Notes: a model not told the origin generated them from the letters alone. A DNA stretch of 37,067 nt from an uncultured Oscillibacter sp. (GCA_910584075.1 CAJTZI010000019.1:1-37067), one strand, 5' to 3'. Positions 13,659 to 22,264 are shown, counted from the first letter of the stretch. Numbers and translations: made by a program.

Positions 13659-15659
13659 ATGCAAGCAATCGAAATCGCCCGCCGCATGGCGGAGCTGGGC
13701 CAGCCGCAGGAGGCCCTGCGGGCCTATACCCTGGCCGTCCACGAGGGGGGCCTCGCTCCGGAGGAGGAGCTGGAGGCCGCCGCCTTTATCCTCCAGGCCG
13801 GGGGGGATTATGAGATCTCCTACACCTGTTTTCTGAATCTCTACCGGCGGGGCCTCTATCAGGAGGAGACCCTGACCCTGCTGACCGGGGCCTTTTACGA
13901 GCCCAATATCAAGGAACTGCAAGGCCGCTATGAGCGGAACGTGAAGCTCTTAAAAAAATACCCCTACCTGTTCCGGAAGGACTTTCCCTCCTTTGAGGAA
14001 CTGCCCATTCAATTCTATCCCTACAGTGACGACAGCTACGTCCCCTTCTTCCCGGCCCGGCAGGAGTTTGGGGAGTTCATTGATATCAGAAAACCCGTCA
14101 TCAGCCGGAACTTTTTCAAAGACCTAGAAAAGCCCATTCTGGCGGCGGAGGTCTACTCCCAGTATGAGCTGGAATACCTCCGGGACAACGTGCGCCGCAG
14201 CGACTACATAGGCCGGGAGAATCACGTGTACCTCCACTATCAGGACTGGGGGACCTTCTGCGCGTATCTCCAGTGCTGGAACATGCGGCCCCTGCTGGAG
14301 GAGGAGAAAATCGTCTTTTTGATCGGGGACGAGATCGCCCAGTACCCCATTGACTTTAAGGAGCGCTTCGGCATTGACTACAGCCAGTATCCCGTAAAGC
14401 CCATCGGCATCCGGGAGGTCACCCGCATGATCTGGCTGTCCCAGCTCCAGTCCCACAACGGCATCAACTTTTTCGCCGAGATTCTGGACGGACACCCCAA
14501 CCTCATCTCGGCTCCCGCCCAGATGTTTGATACAACCGAGGAAGGGATCAACACCTGGAAGGAGAACGCGAAAAAAATCCACGGAACGGCGCAAATCGTC
14601 AAGACCACAGAGACTGTGACCCGGATCCAGAAGGAGCTGTACTGTCTCAAGGGCGTGACCGACAAGGACATCTTGGTGGCCGGATATCTGGGAGACGGGC
14701 GCTGCACCATGGCGACAGACCCCGCGTCCCGGATCGTGCCCGCGCTGCTGCTCTCCCCCCACTTCGGATATATCAGCTACCGGATTCTGGTGGACCCCAA
14801 GCAGAATATGACCGTTCTCTACTCCCCGGAGTATGAGAAGATCCAAAATTCTCCGATTTTCAAGAATTTCAAATATATCAAATCCGTGTCGCCCTTCCGC
14901 CGCCCGACCACCAGCAGCGCCGCCGGGGTACGGTATACGTGGAGAGAAAGCCAGAAGAGCCGGGAGACGGAAAATGCAACGGCTGTCATGGACGATGTGG
15001 TCCCCCGCCTGCTGAACCGCAGCTATCTGATCGACTGGCAGGACCGGCTGTTCCAGGACAGCGTGCTGGTCCGGTTTGAGGATGGCAAGCTGAATCCCAA
15101 GGCCACCTTCACCGCCCTGGCGGAATTTCTGGACCTGCCCTATACGGAGAGCATGACCTACTGCTCCACCTTCGGCGAGCGGGACCCGGAGAGCTGGAAG
15201 GGCGACGCCCGGGGCTTTGACCTCCGGGCGGTCCATGAGACCTATCCGGATTTCCTGGGGGAGAACGAGCGGTACTTCCTGGAGTACTTCCTCCGGGACG
15301 TCTACGAGGCCTACGGCTACGACTTCCAGTATTACGACGGCCGGCCCATGGACGAGCGGCGGGTGGAGGAGCTGGCGGACCATTTCGGCACGATCGACCG
15401 CTATATCATCGAATCTCTGAAATACGCCACGATCCACGCTCCAGAGGAGGACGGAACCCCGAAGGAGGACTTTGCGGACGATGAGATCCGGGCCAAATAT
15501 ATTGAGAAGTTTATGAAGACCACCCGCGAAAACCGCCTGAAAACCGGCAAAACCCTCCTGCGGGGCCTGCGCTTCGTCAACAACCACGCCCAGGAGCTGA
15601 AAATGATGCCCCTGCTGAAACTGGACCCGGCGCTGCTGGAGCAGCCGCTGTACCGCTGA
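13659..15659 (+). CDS. Sulfotransferase-like protein, candidate phosphoramidate transferase
   Basis: A 666-residue soluble protein. Residues 1-80 look like TPR-type helical repeats. Residues 257-290 (MIWLSQLQSHNGINFFAEIL, then DGHPNLISAP) resemble the 5'-phosphosulfate-binding loop and helix of sulfotransferases, though the usual RSGTT is replaced by QSHNG. Residues 468-492 (LVRFEDGKLNPKATFTALAE, FLDLPY) resemble the 3'-phosphate-binding C-terminal motif of the same superfamily. It opens an operon of phosphoramidate-type genes, 10 bases before an APS-kinase-like gene. In that pathway the donor is a 3'-phosphonucleotide similar in shape to PAPS, so this protein is the best candidate for transfer to flagellin or a glycan. 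That function is inference; a true sulfotransferase is the alternative. Confidence 0.6.
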   Translation: MQAIEIARRMAELGQPQEALRAYTLAVHEGGLAPEEELEAAAFILQAGGDYEISYTCFLNLYRRGLYQEETLTLLTGAFYEPNIKELQGRYERNVKLLKKYPYLFRKDFPSFEELPIQFYPYSDDSYVPFFPARQEFGEFIDIRKPVISRNFFKDLEKPILAAEVYSQYELEYLRDNVRRSDYIGRENHVYLHYQDWGTFCAYLQCWNMRPLLEEEKIVFLIGDEIAQYPIDFKERFGIDYSQYPVKPIGIREVTRMIWLSQLQSHNGINFFAEILDGHPNLISAPAQMFDTTEEGINTWKENAKKIHGTAQIVKTTETVTRIQKELYCLKGVTDKDILVAGYLGDGRCTMATDPASRIVPALLLSPHFGYISYRILVDPKQNMTVLYSPEYEKIQNSPIFKNFKYIKSVSPFRRPTTSSAAGVRYTWRESQKSRETENATAVMDDVVPRLLNRSYLIDWQDRLFQDSVLVRFEDGKLNPKATFTALAEFLDLPYTESMTYCSTFGERDPESWKGDARGFDLRAVHETYPDFLGENERYFLEYFLRDVYEAYGYDFQYYDGRPMDERRVEELADHFGTIDRYIIESLKYATIHAPEEDGTPKEDFADDEIRAKYIEKFMKTTRENRLKTGKTLLRGLRFVNNHAQELKMMPLLKLDPALLEQPLYR

Positions 15660-15669
15660 GGGAGGGCCT

Positions 15670-16170
15670 ATGAGCGGAAACGTATACTGGCTCACCGGCC
15701 TCTCCGGGGCGGGAAAGACCACCATCGGGCGGCTGTGGCATGAGGAGCTGCGCCGCTCCGGCGTCCCCGCCGTCTTCCTGGACGGGGACGAGCTCCGGCA
15801 GGTCTTCGGGGACGACCTGGGCTTCACCGAGGCCGACCGCCGCAAAAGCGCCATGCGCAACGCCCGCCTCTGCGCCCTGCTGAGCCGCCAGGGGCTCACG
15901 GTGGTGTGCTGCACCATCTCCATGTTTGACGCGGTGCGGGAGTGGAACCGGGCCAACATCCCCGGCTATTTCGAGGTCTATGTAAAGGCCGCCATGGAGA
16001 CCCTTCGCCGCCGGGACCAGAAGGGGCTTTACAGCGGCGGCACGGAGGTGGCGGGGGTCCACTTCTCCGTGGAGGAGCCCAAGACCCCCGATCTCATTTT
16101 GGAAAACGACGGACAGACCACACCCGCGGAGCAGGTCCGGCGCCTGCGCACAACATTTTTGGAGGAATGA
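15670..16170 (+). CDS. APS-kinase-like nucleotide 3'-kinase (cytidine diphosphoramidate kinase-like)
   Basis: A 166-residue P-loop kinase of the adenylylsulfate kinase (CysC) family: P-loop GLSGAGKTT at residues 10-18, FLDGDELRQVFGDDLGFTEA with the substrate-binding DGD motif, and PGYFEVYV. Stand-alone CysC makes PAPS, but no sulfate-activation genes (cysD/N or sat) accompany it. Its neighbours instead match Campylobacter Cj1416-Cj1419, where the CysC homologue Cj1415 phosphorylates the 3'-OH of cytidine diphosphoramidate. Length agrees with Cj1415 (about 170). GGAGGG stands before ATG 15670. The family is certain; the substrate is inferred from context. Confidence 0.8.
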   Translation: MSGNVYWLTGLSGAGKTTIGRLWHEELRRSGVPAVFLDGDELRQVFGDDLGFTEADRRKSAMRNARLCALLSRQGLTVVCCTISMFDAVREWNRANIPGYFEVYVKAAMETLRRRDQKGLYSGGTEVAGVHFSVEEPKTPDLILENDGQTTPAEQVRRLRTTFLEE

Positions 16171-16173
16171 ACA

Positions 16174-16926
16174 ATGAAAACTGAGTGGGATTATACGAAC
16201 CTGGCGGACGCCTATCTCCGCCGCCCGGAATACGCGCCCAGCGCCATTTCCGACCTGCTGGCCGCCGCCGGCGTGAAGCCCGGCGATGCCGCCTGTGACG
16301 TGGGGGCCGGCGCGGCTCATCTGACGCTGGAGCTGGCGAAGTTCGGCCTGAAAGTCTGGGCTGTGGAGCCCAACGACGCCATGCGGGCCAACGGCATCAA
16401 GCGGACGGCGGAGTATCCCAATGTGCAGTGGTTTGAGGGCGTGGGAGAACACACCGGCATGGAGACGGGCAGGTTCTCCCTGGTGACCTTTGGCTCCTCT
16501 TTCAACGTCTGCGACCGGCAAAAGGCCCTTGTGGAGACCAGCCGGATTCTGGCGCCGGAGGGCTGGTTTGCCTGCATGTGGAACCACCGGGACCTGGAGG
16601 ACCCGCTCCAGCAGTCCATTGAGGAGATCATCAAGAAGAACATTCCCGGCTATTCCTACGGCACCCGGCGGGAAGACCAAACGGCGGTCATCGATGCCTC
16701 CGGTCTCTTTGAGGCTGTGCAGTTTATCTCCGGGCGTGTGGAGCACCATCTGAATGCCGAGGATTTTATTGAGGGCTGGAAGTCCCACGGCACGGTATAC
16801 CGCCAGTCCCCGGAGGTGTTTGAGAAGATCGTGGGCGAGATCCGGCAGACGGTGGAAGCGCTGCACCGGGACACCATCATGGTCCCCTATACCACCCGCA
16901 TCTGGATGGCGCAGAAGAAGCGCTGA
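16174..16926 (+). CDS. Class I SAM-dependent methyltransferase (possible phosphoramidate O-methyltransferase)
   Basis: A 250-residue Rossmann-fold methyltransferase. SAM-binding motif I is ACDVGAGAAHLTLELA (about residues 39-54), followed by the acidic AVEPNDAM strand end and the motif IV region FSLVTFGSSFNV. Length is close to Cj1419 of C. jejuni, one of two methyltransferases in O-methyl phosphoramidate formation. It lies three bases after the kinase gene, with GGAGG at 16161-16165, and four bases before the glutamine-kinase-like gene. Its placement inside the operon suggests that it methylates the phosphoramidate group or a precursor. The substrate cannot be read from the sequence. Confidence 0.8.
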   Translation: MKTEWDYTNLADAYLRRPEYAPSAISDLLAAAGVKPGDAACDVGAGAAHLTLELAKFGLKVWAVEPNDAMRANGIKRTAEYPNVQWFEGVGEHTGMETGRFSLVTFGSSFNVCDRQKALVETSRILAPEGWFACMWNHRDLEDPLQQSIEEIIKKNIPGYSYGTRREDQTAVIDASGLFEAVQFISGRVEHHLNAEDFIEGWKSHGTVYRQSPEVFEKIVGEIRQTVEALHRDTIMVPYTTRIWMAQKKR

Positions 16927-16930
16927 GCCT

Positions 16931-19237
16931 ATGCTGCAATTTACCACCAAGGCGGAGACCCTGCGGTCCCTGGAGGGGCGGCTGGCCGCCGCCCGGGTCC
17001 TGCCGCAGGTATGCCTCACCGCCGTCCAGGCTCGGGAGGACCCGGGTCTTGCATGGGCCCTCCTGGGGAGGGCGGGTATGGCGGAGGGGGAGCTGATTGT
17101 CCGCAGCAGCGCCCAAAATGAGGATACCACCCAGTGCTCCAATGCCGGAAAGTTCCTCTCGATTCCCAATGTCCGGGGAGAGGCGGCCGTCCGGGAGGCC
17201 GTGGCCCAGGTGGTGGATGCCATGGGCCCGGACCCTGAGAACCAGGTATTCCTGCAGCCCTGCCTGACGCAGGTGGAGCTTTGCGGCGTGGCCTTCACCG
17301 CCGATCCCAGCACCGGGGGAAACTACTATATCTTCAATTTTGACCGCGCCGGCTCCACCAGCTCCGTTACCGACGGCACCGGGCAGGGCCTGGAGACCTT
17401 CTATCACTTTAAGAACGCCCCCGTGGCCCCTCCCGCTCCGCTGGACCGGGTCGCCGCCCTCTGCCGGGAGCTGGAAAATCTCTTTGAACGGCCCGCTTTG
17501 GATATTGAATTTGCCGTTTCGAATGGTATACTGTACTTATTGCAGGTCCGTCCGCTGGTTCTCATCCGGCCGCTTTTGGAGCCGGAGGCCCAAAAGCAAA
17601 GCCTGGACCTGATCCGGGACAAGCTCCGGGCCTCTATGCAGCCGCACCCGGACCTTTGCGGCCGGGAGACCGTATACGGCGTAATGCCGGACTGGAACCC
17701 AGCGGAGATGATTGGCATCCGGCCCCGCGCCCTGGCCCTGAGCCTTTACCGGGAGATCATCACCAATGGGGTCTGGGCATATCAGCGGGACAACTATGGC
17801 TACCGGAACCTGCGGTCTTTTCCGTTGATGGTGGACTTTCAGGGGCTGCCCTACATTGACGCCCGGGTGAGCTTTAACTCCTTCCTGCCCAAGAGCCTGC
17901 CGGAGCCGCTGGCGAAAAAGCTGGCGGAGTATTATCTGGAACGGCTGCGGACACACCCGGAGCTCCACGACAAAGTGGAGTTTGAAATTGCCTTTACCTG
18001 TTACACCTTTGACCTGCCGGAGCGGGTAAAGGCTCTGGGAGCGCAAGGCTTTACGGAGGAGGAGCAATCCTGTCTGATTGAGGGGCTGCGGGTGCTGACC
18101 AATTCTGTAATCCGCGAGGACGGTCTCTGGCGGAAGGACGCCCAAAAGATTGAGGTGCTGCAAAAGAAGCATCGGGAGATCATGGACAGCGGCCTGGAAA
18201 TCCCGGATAAGGTCTATTGGCTGTTGGAATACTGCAAGCGCTACGGCACCTTGCCCTTTGCGGGTCTGGCGCGGGCGGGATTTATCGCGGTGGAATTTCT
18301 GCGTTCCATGACGGCGGTGGGCCTCCTGACGGAGGAGGAGCGGGGCCGGTACATGAACGGCCTGTCCACCATCGGAAAAAATATGTCGCGGGATTTCCGA
18401 GAGCTGTCCCAAGATGCGTTTTTGAAGAAATACGGCCATCTGCGGCCCGGGACCTACGATATCTGTTCACCCCGGTACGACCAGGATGGCGGGCGGTATT
18501 TTGATTTTGCCCAGTCCGCCGGGAACGCGCCGGAGGAGGAATCTCCCTTCCAGCTGACCTTGGAGAAGTATGCCCGCCTCCAGACCCTGCTGGAGGAGCA
18601 CGGCCTTTGTGCCGATGTCCTGTCCCTCTTTGACTTCATCCAGCACGCCATTGAGGGGCGGGAGTACGCAAAGTTCGTCTTTACCCACGCTCTGTCCGAT
18701 ACCCTGGAGCTTCTGGCGGCGCTGGGGAGCTCCTGCGGCCTGGACCGGGAGGCCATGTCTCATGTGAGCATCCAGCGGGTGACGGAATGCTGTTCCCGGG
18801 CGGAGGAGCTGGGGCGTGTGCTCCGGGATTCCGAAGCGGAGGGCCGGGCCATGGAGGCCGCCGCCGCGGGGATCACCCTGCCGCCCCTGCTTTGGGAGGA
18901 GAGCCAGATATACAGCTTTTTCCTGCCAAATGGGGTCCCCAACTTTGTCACGCAGAACCGCTGCACTGCGGAGACCCTGGTGCTGCCCTCCGACGAGACG
19001 CTGAGCGGGAAGCTGGTGCTGATCCGGGGCGCGGACCCCGGCTATGACTGGATTTTCTCTCACAGCATCGCCGGCTTTGTCACCGCCTATGGCGGAGCCA
19101 ACTCCCACATGGCGATCCGGGCGGCGGAGTTCGGCATCCCGGCGGTGATCGGGGTGGGGGAAAAACAGTTTGCCCGCTATGCCGCGGCAAAGCGGCTGGC
19201 GGTGGACTGCAAGAACAAGACGGTGGTGATTCTATGA
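16931..19237 (+). CDS. PEP-synthase-like kinase, probable L-glutamine kinase (Cj1418-like)
   Basis: A 768-residue protein built like phosphoenolpyruvate synthase: an N-terminal ATP-grasp domain with ELIVRSSAQNEDTTQCSNAG, a long helical middle part, and a C-terminal swivelling phosphohistidine domain with GGANSHMAIRAAEFGIPAVI, in which His726 is the carrier. The PEP/pyruvate-binding barrel of PEP synthase is absent. Domain order and length match Cj1418 of Campylobacter jejuni, which phosphorylates the amide of L-glutamine with ATP (giving AMP and Pi), the first step to phosphoramidate. Start ATG 16931 lies four bases after the methyltransferase stop, with a weak ribosome binding site, so coupling is likely. 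Its TGA overlaps the next ATG. Confidence 0.82.
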   Translation: MLQFTTKAETLRSLEGRLAAARVLPQVCLTAVQAREDPGLAWALLGRAGMAEGELIVRSSAQNEDTTQCSNAGKFLSIPNVRGEAAVREAVAQVVDAMGPDPENQVFLQPCLTQVELCGVAFTADPSTGGNYYIFNFDRAGSTSSVTDGTGQGLETFYHFKNAPVAPPAPLDRVAALCRELENLFERPALDIEFAVSNGILYLLQVRPLVLIRPLLEPEAQKQSLDLIRDKLRASMQPHPDLCGRETVYGVMPDWNPAEMIGIRPRALALSLYREIITNGVWAYQRDNYGYRNLRSFPLMVDFQGLPYIDARVSFNSFLPKSLPEPLAKKLAEYYLERLRTHPELHDKVEFEIAFTCYTFDLPERVKALGAQGFTEEEQSCLIEGLRVLTNSVIREDGLWRKDAQKIEVLQKKHREIMDSGLEIPDKVYWLLEYCKRYGTLPFAGLARAGFIAVEFLRSMTAVGLLTEEERGRYMNGLSTIGKNMSRDFRELSQDAFLKKYGHLRPGTYDICSPRYDQDGGRYFDFAQSAGNAPEEESPFQLTLEKYARLQTLLEEHGLCADVLSLFDFIQHAIEGREYAKFVFTHALSDTLELLAALGSSCGLDREAMSHVSIQRVTECCSRAEELGRVLRDSEAEGRAMEAAAAGITLPPLLWEESQIYSFFLPNGVPNFVTQNRCTAETLVLPSDETLSGKLVLIRGADPGYDWIFSHSIAGFVTAYGGANSHMAIRAAEFGIPAVIGVGEKQFARYAAAKRLAVDCKNKTVVIL

Positions 19238-19827
19238 AGCGGATCTATCTAACCCAGCGCGTGGAGCAGATCGAGAGCATCGGGGAGCGGCGGGACGCCC
19301 TTTCCCAGGAGTGGGCGGAGCTGGCGGAGGCCTGCGGCTTTTTGCCCATTCCCCTGCCGAACCGCCTGCCCACGGTCCGCCGCCTGCTGGAGGAGCTGCC
19401 GCCAGACGGCATTCTTCTCACCGGCGGCAACAATCTGGCTTCCTGCGGTGGAGATGCCCCGGAGCGAGACCAGGTGGAGCGGTATCTGATTGAACGGTCC
19501 TTGGCAGACCGCATTCCCCTGCTGGGTGTCTGCCGGGGCGCACAGATGCTGATCAGCTACTTTGGCACTCCGCTCCAGCGGGTGGAGGGTCATGTCAGAG
19601 TGGAGCATCCGCTCTCCAACGGCGGTACGGTAAACAGCTTTCACAGCTGGGGAGCCCGGGAATGCCGCCCGCCGCTGACGGATCTGGCCTGGAGCGCGGA
19701 CGGAGTTCTGGAGGCGGTTCGCCACAGGGACTGCTCCTGGATCTGGGGCGTCATGTATCATCCGGAGCGGTATCATCCGTTCCGGGCACAGGACATTGAA
19801 TTTATGAAGGAGGCGCTTCAGCTTTGA
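19234..19827 (+). CDS. Class I glutamine amidotransferase-like hydrolase (Cj1417-like)
   Basis: A 197-residue enzyme of the peptidase C26 / class I GATase fold with a full triad: nucleophile Cys100 in LLGVCRGAQML, His176 and Glu178 in MYHPERY. In general such proteins hydrolyse gamma-glutamyl amides. In C. jejuni the homologue Cj1417 releases L-glutamate from cytidine-diphospho-L-glutamine to give cytidine diphosphoramidate. Length (about 200) and gene neighbours agree with this role. It overlaps the preceding gene by ATGA and the following gene by TTGA. Confidence 0.82.
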   Translation: MKRIYLTQRVEQIESIGERRDALSQEWAELAEACGFLPIPLPNRLPTVRRLLEELPPDGILLTGGNNLASCGGDAPERDQVERYLIERSLADRIPLLGVCRGAQMLISYFGTPLQRVEGHVRVEHPLSNGGTVNSFHSWGARECRPPLTDLAWSADGVLEAVRHRDCSWIWGVMYHPERYHPFRAQDIEFMKEALQL

Positions 19828-20573
19828 AGACGATTATCCTGGCCGCCGGACGGGGCAGCCGTCTGGGCGAACGTACCAAGGACCGGCCCAAGTGCATGTG
19901 CACCCTCCTGGGCCGGACGCTGCTGGACCGGTGCCTGTCGAGTCTGGCGGCAGCCGGAGTGGAACCCGCGGACACCGGCATTGTCACCGGGTATCGGAGC
20001 GAGATGTTCCCTGTTTCCAATGTGACCTATTTCCACAACCCGGACTGGGAGAAAACCAATATGTTCTGGTCCCTTACCATGGCCCGGGAATGGTTAAAAG
20101 CAGAGCCCTGCATTGTCTGCTATTCCGATGTCGTGTTTTCACCCGGCGCCGTGCGCAGTCTGGCAGAGTGCGGTGCGCCGCTGGCGATCACGTACTACAC
20201 CGGCTATTGGGACCTCTGGTCCCGGCGGATGGAGAACCCTCTGTCGGACCTAGAGACGTTCAAACTCGGCCCGGAGGGAAGGCTGGTGGAGATCGGAAAG
20301 CTGCCTCAAAACCGGGAGGAAATTCAGGGGCAGTTCATGGGCCTGCTTCGCTTTACGCCGGAGAGCTGGGCCTGGGTGGAGGAGACCATCCGCCTGCCCA
20401 TGGCAAAGACGGTGGAGAAGCTGGACATGACGACGCTGCTCCAGGAGCTGCTCCAGCAGGGCCGCCCAGTCCGGGCCCTTCCCACCAGCGACCTGTGGCT
20501 GGAGTGCGACTCCCAGCAAGACATTGAGGTTTACGAGCGGGACTTTGCTGAAGAGTTGAGGGAGAAGGGATGA
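19824..20573 (+). CDS. Nucleotidyltransferase, probable CTP:phosphoglutamine cytidylyltransferase (Cj1416-like)
   Basis: A 249-residue nucleotidyltransferase of the sugar-phosphate/phosphocholine cytidylyltransferase type. The signature LAAGRGSRLGERTKDRPKCM starts at residue 6, and metal-binding Asp is in YSDVVFS. The start is TTG 19824, inside the previous gene's stop (TTGA), ten bases after AAGGAGG. In C. jejuni the homologue Cj1416 couples phospho-L-glutamine to CTP, giving cytidine-diphospho-L-glutamine. Phosphocholine or sugar activation would be the default reading alone, but the operon context favours the phosphoramidate path. Its TGA overlaps the PHP gene's ATG. Confidence 0.82.
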   Translation: MKTIILAAGRGSRLGERTKDRPKCMCTLLGRTLLDRCLSSLAAAGVEPADTGIVTGYRSEMFPVSNVTYFHNPDWEKTNMFWSLTMAREWLKAEPCIVCYSDVVFSPGAVRSLAECGAPLAITYYTGYWDLWSRRMENPLSDLETFKLGPEGRLVEIGKLPQNREEIQGQFMGLLRFTPESWAWVEETIRLPMAKTVEKLDMTTLLQELLQQGRPVRALPTSDLWLECDSQQDIEVYERDFAEELREKG

Positions 20574-21403
20574 TCATCTGCGATCTCCACACGCACTCCA
20601 CAGCCTCGGACGGACAGTATACGCCGTCGGATCTGGTATCCCTGGCAAAGGAGCGGGGCATCGAGCTTTTGGCTCTGACAGATCACGACACGACGGACGG
20701 TTTGGAGGAGGCGGTCCGCGCGGGAGATGCCCTGGGGATCCGGGTCCTTCGAGGCATCGAGCTGGGGGCCGCGGAGTACAGCGGTCTCCACATCCTGGGC
20801 TACGGCTTCGATCCCACGGGGCTGGAGCCCCTGTGCCAAAAGCTGAAGGAGAGCCGGAACAACCGGAAATACCAGATCTTGGATTTCCTGCGGGAGAAGG
20901 GCTGTCCCCTGACGCTGGAGGAGGTGGAATCGATTGCCGGAGGGACCGTCATCGCCCGTCCCCACTTCGCCCAGGCCATGGTCCGCCGGGGATACACGGA
21001 GTCGAACCGCGAGGCATTTGACAGGTATCTGGACACGAAAGAGTTCCGGCAGCGGGTGAAGCGCTTAAAGGCGGACGCCCGGACCTGTGTGGCGACCATC
21101 AAGGCCGCAGGCGGCCGTGTCTCTCTGGCCCACCCCTATCAAACCGGTCTGGAGGGACAGGAGCTGGAAAACCTGGTGCGGACCCTGGCGGACTATGGGC
21201 TGGATGCCATTGAGTGCTATTACCCCAAGCACACCCCGGAACAGCAGGCATTTTACCTGCGCCTGACGGAGAAGTACCGCCTCCATGCCACTGGGGGCAG
21301 CGACTTTCACGGTGAGCGGGTGAAGCCGGAAATCCCCCTTTCCGCTCTCCCCCTGGACGTGGAGTGGCTGGTGACGCAGCCTCTGAACGCAGGCTCCAGA
21401 TAA
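20570..21403 (+). CDS. PHP-domain phosphoesterase, 3',5'-nucleoside bisphosphate phosphatase-like
   Basis: A 277-residue PHP protein of the TrpH/YciV (RNase AM) group. Metal ligands are in DLHTHSTASDG (residues 5-15), LTDHDTTDG, and GGSDFHG near the C-terminus; RPHFAQAM and LAHPYQ supply further histidines. Characterised members remove the 3'-phosphate from 3',5'-nucleoside bisphosphates. It is the last gene of the operon and overlaps the cytidylyltransferase by ATGA. If the transferase uses 3'-phospho-CDP-amidate, the by-product is 3',5'-cytidine bisphosphate, which this enzyme could turn into CMP, much as pAp is recycled after sulfation. The family is firm; this particular role is inference. 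No clear terminator follows. Confidence 0.82.
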   Translation: MIICDLHTHSTASDGQYTPSDLVSLAKERGIELLALTDHDTTDGLEEAVRAGDALGIRVLRGIELGAAEYSGLHILGYGFDPTGLEPLCQKLKESRNNRKYQILDFLREKGCPLTLEEVESIAGGTVIARPHFAQAMVRRGYTESNREAFDRYLDTKEFRQRVKRLKADARTCVATIKAAGGRVSLAHPYQTGLEGQELENLVRTLADYGLDAIECYYPKHTPEQQAFYLRLTEKYRLHATGGSDFHGERVKPEIPLSALPLDVEWLVTQPLNAGSR

Positions 21404-21514
21404 AACCGGTTCATGCCCACTGGCACATTTTGGCGGCCTTATGGATCAAAAATCAGGTGATACCCGGCCGCTTGGCCTTGTGCAGCCAATATGAACGTCT
21501 GCGAAAATTAGGGC

Positions 21515-21543
21515 TTGACTTTTTGCCAAACCCTGTATATAAT
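21515..21543 (+). promoter_or_regulatory. Sigma-A promoter of rplJ-rplL
   Basis: TTGACT (21515-21520), a 17-base spacer and TATAAT (21538-21543): a strong promoter directly before the L10 leader. Confidence 0.92.
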
Positions 21544-21552
21544 ACTGCTTGC

Positions 21553-21690
21553 GTTCCAAAGACAGCAGGTGGGCTCTGCCCGTAAGTCCTGCCGAGGATG
21601 GCAGATCGTGAGATTGCTGCTCCGTCCGTGCGTCTTTGCGCGGACGGTTCTTTTTTGAACGCGCCTATGATTCCTATGGAGGTGAACACA
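21553..21690 (+). promoter_or_regulatory. Ribosomal protein L10 leader with attenuator hairpin
   Basis: The conserved strings AAAGACAGCAGGTGG and TCCTGCCGAGG match the L10 leader of Firmicutes, to which L10(L12)4 binds for autoregulation. It ends with a terminator-like hairpin (21622-21631 with 21638-21647) followed by TTCTTTTTT (21648-21656), the likely attenuator. Confidence 0.9.
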
Positions 21691-21693
21691 AGA

Positions 21694-22218
21694 ATGCCTA
21701 ACGCAAAGGTCTTATCCGAGAAGCAGGCCATCGTGGCCCAGCTGACTGAGAAGATCCAGAAGGCCACCGCCGGTGTGATTGTCGACTACAAGGGTATCAC
21801 CGTTGAGGAAGACACCGCACTGCGCCGGGAGTGCCGGGAGAACGGCGTGGATTACGCGGTGGTGAAGAACACCCTGCTCCGCTTCGCTTTCAACAACACC
21901 GGCTTGGGTGATCTGGATGATCTGCTCAACGGCACCACGTCTCTGGCACTGTGCGACGACCCCGTGGCCCCTGCCCGTGTCATGGCCAACTACGCCAAGA
22001 AGCTCAACGACAAGTTTGAGATCAAGGGCGGCTTTATGGACGGCAGGCCCGTGGATCTGGCCACCATCAACTCCCTGGCTTCCATCCCCGCTCTGCCCGT
22101 GCTGCAGGCCCAGGTTCTGGGTACCATGCTGGCTCCCATCACTGGCTTGGCTGTTGTGCTGAAGCAGATTGCCGAGAAGCAGGGCGCTCCCGCCGAGGAG
22201 GCTCCCGCCGCCGAGTAA
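21694..22218 (+). CDS. rplJ: 50S ribosomal protein L10
   Basis: A 174-residue protein that forms the base of the ribosomal L7/L12 stalk and represses its own operon by binding the leader RNA. The start ATG 21694 follows GGAGGTG and gives MPNAKVLSEKQAIVAQLTEK; typical L10 features follow (GVIVDYKGITVEED, YAVVKNTLLR). The C-terminal helix that binds L7/L12 dimers is LPVLQAQVLGTMLAPITGLA onwards, ending in an Ala/Glu-rich tail. Followed after 46 bases by rplL, as in most bacteria. Confidence 0.97.
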   Translation: MPNAKVLSEKQAIVAQLTEKIQKATAGVIVDYKGITVEEDTALRRECRENGVDYAVVKNTLLRFAFNNTGLGDLDDLLNGTTSLALCDDPVAPARVMANYAKKLNDKFEIKGGFMDGRPVDLATINSLASIPALPVLQAQVLGTMLAPITGLAVVLKQIAEKQGAPAEEAPAAE

Positions 22219-22264
22219 GCGGCGCCCAACACACTTAAAAATTTACTATCAGGAGGTTCATACA

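Noticed and set aside
10844..13687. A 947-codon open frame on the minus strand opposite flagellin.
   Set aside because: It is the low-complexity complement of a GC-rich, strongly codon-biased flagellin gene and has no start signals or family features.
15670..16170. Reading the APS-kinase-like gene plus sulfotransferase-like gene as a sulfation pathway.
   Set aside because: No sulfate adenylyltransferase is present, and the four accompanying genes fit the phosphoramidate pathway much better. It remains the main alternative.
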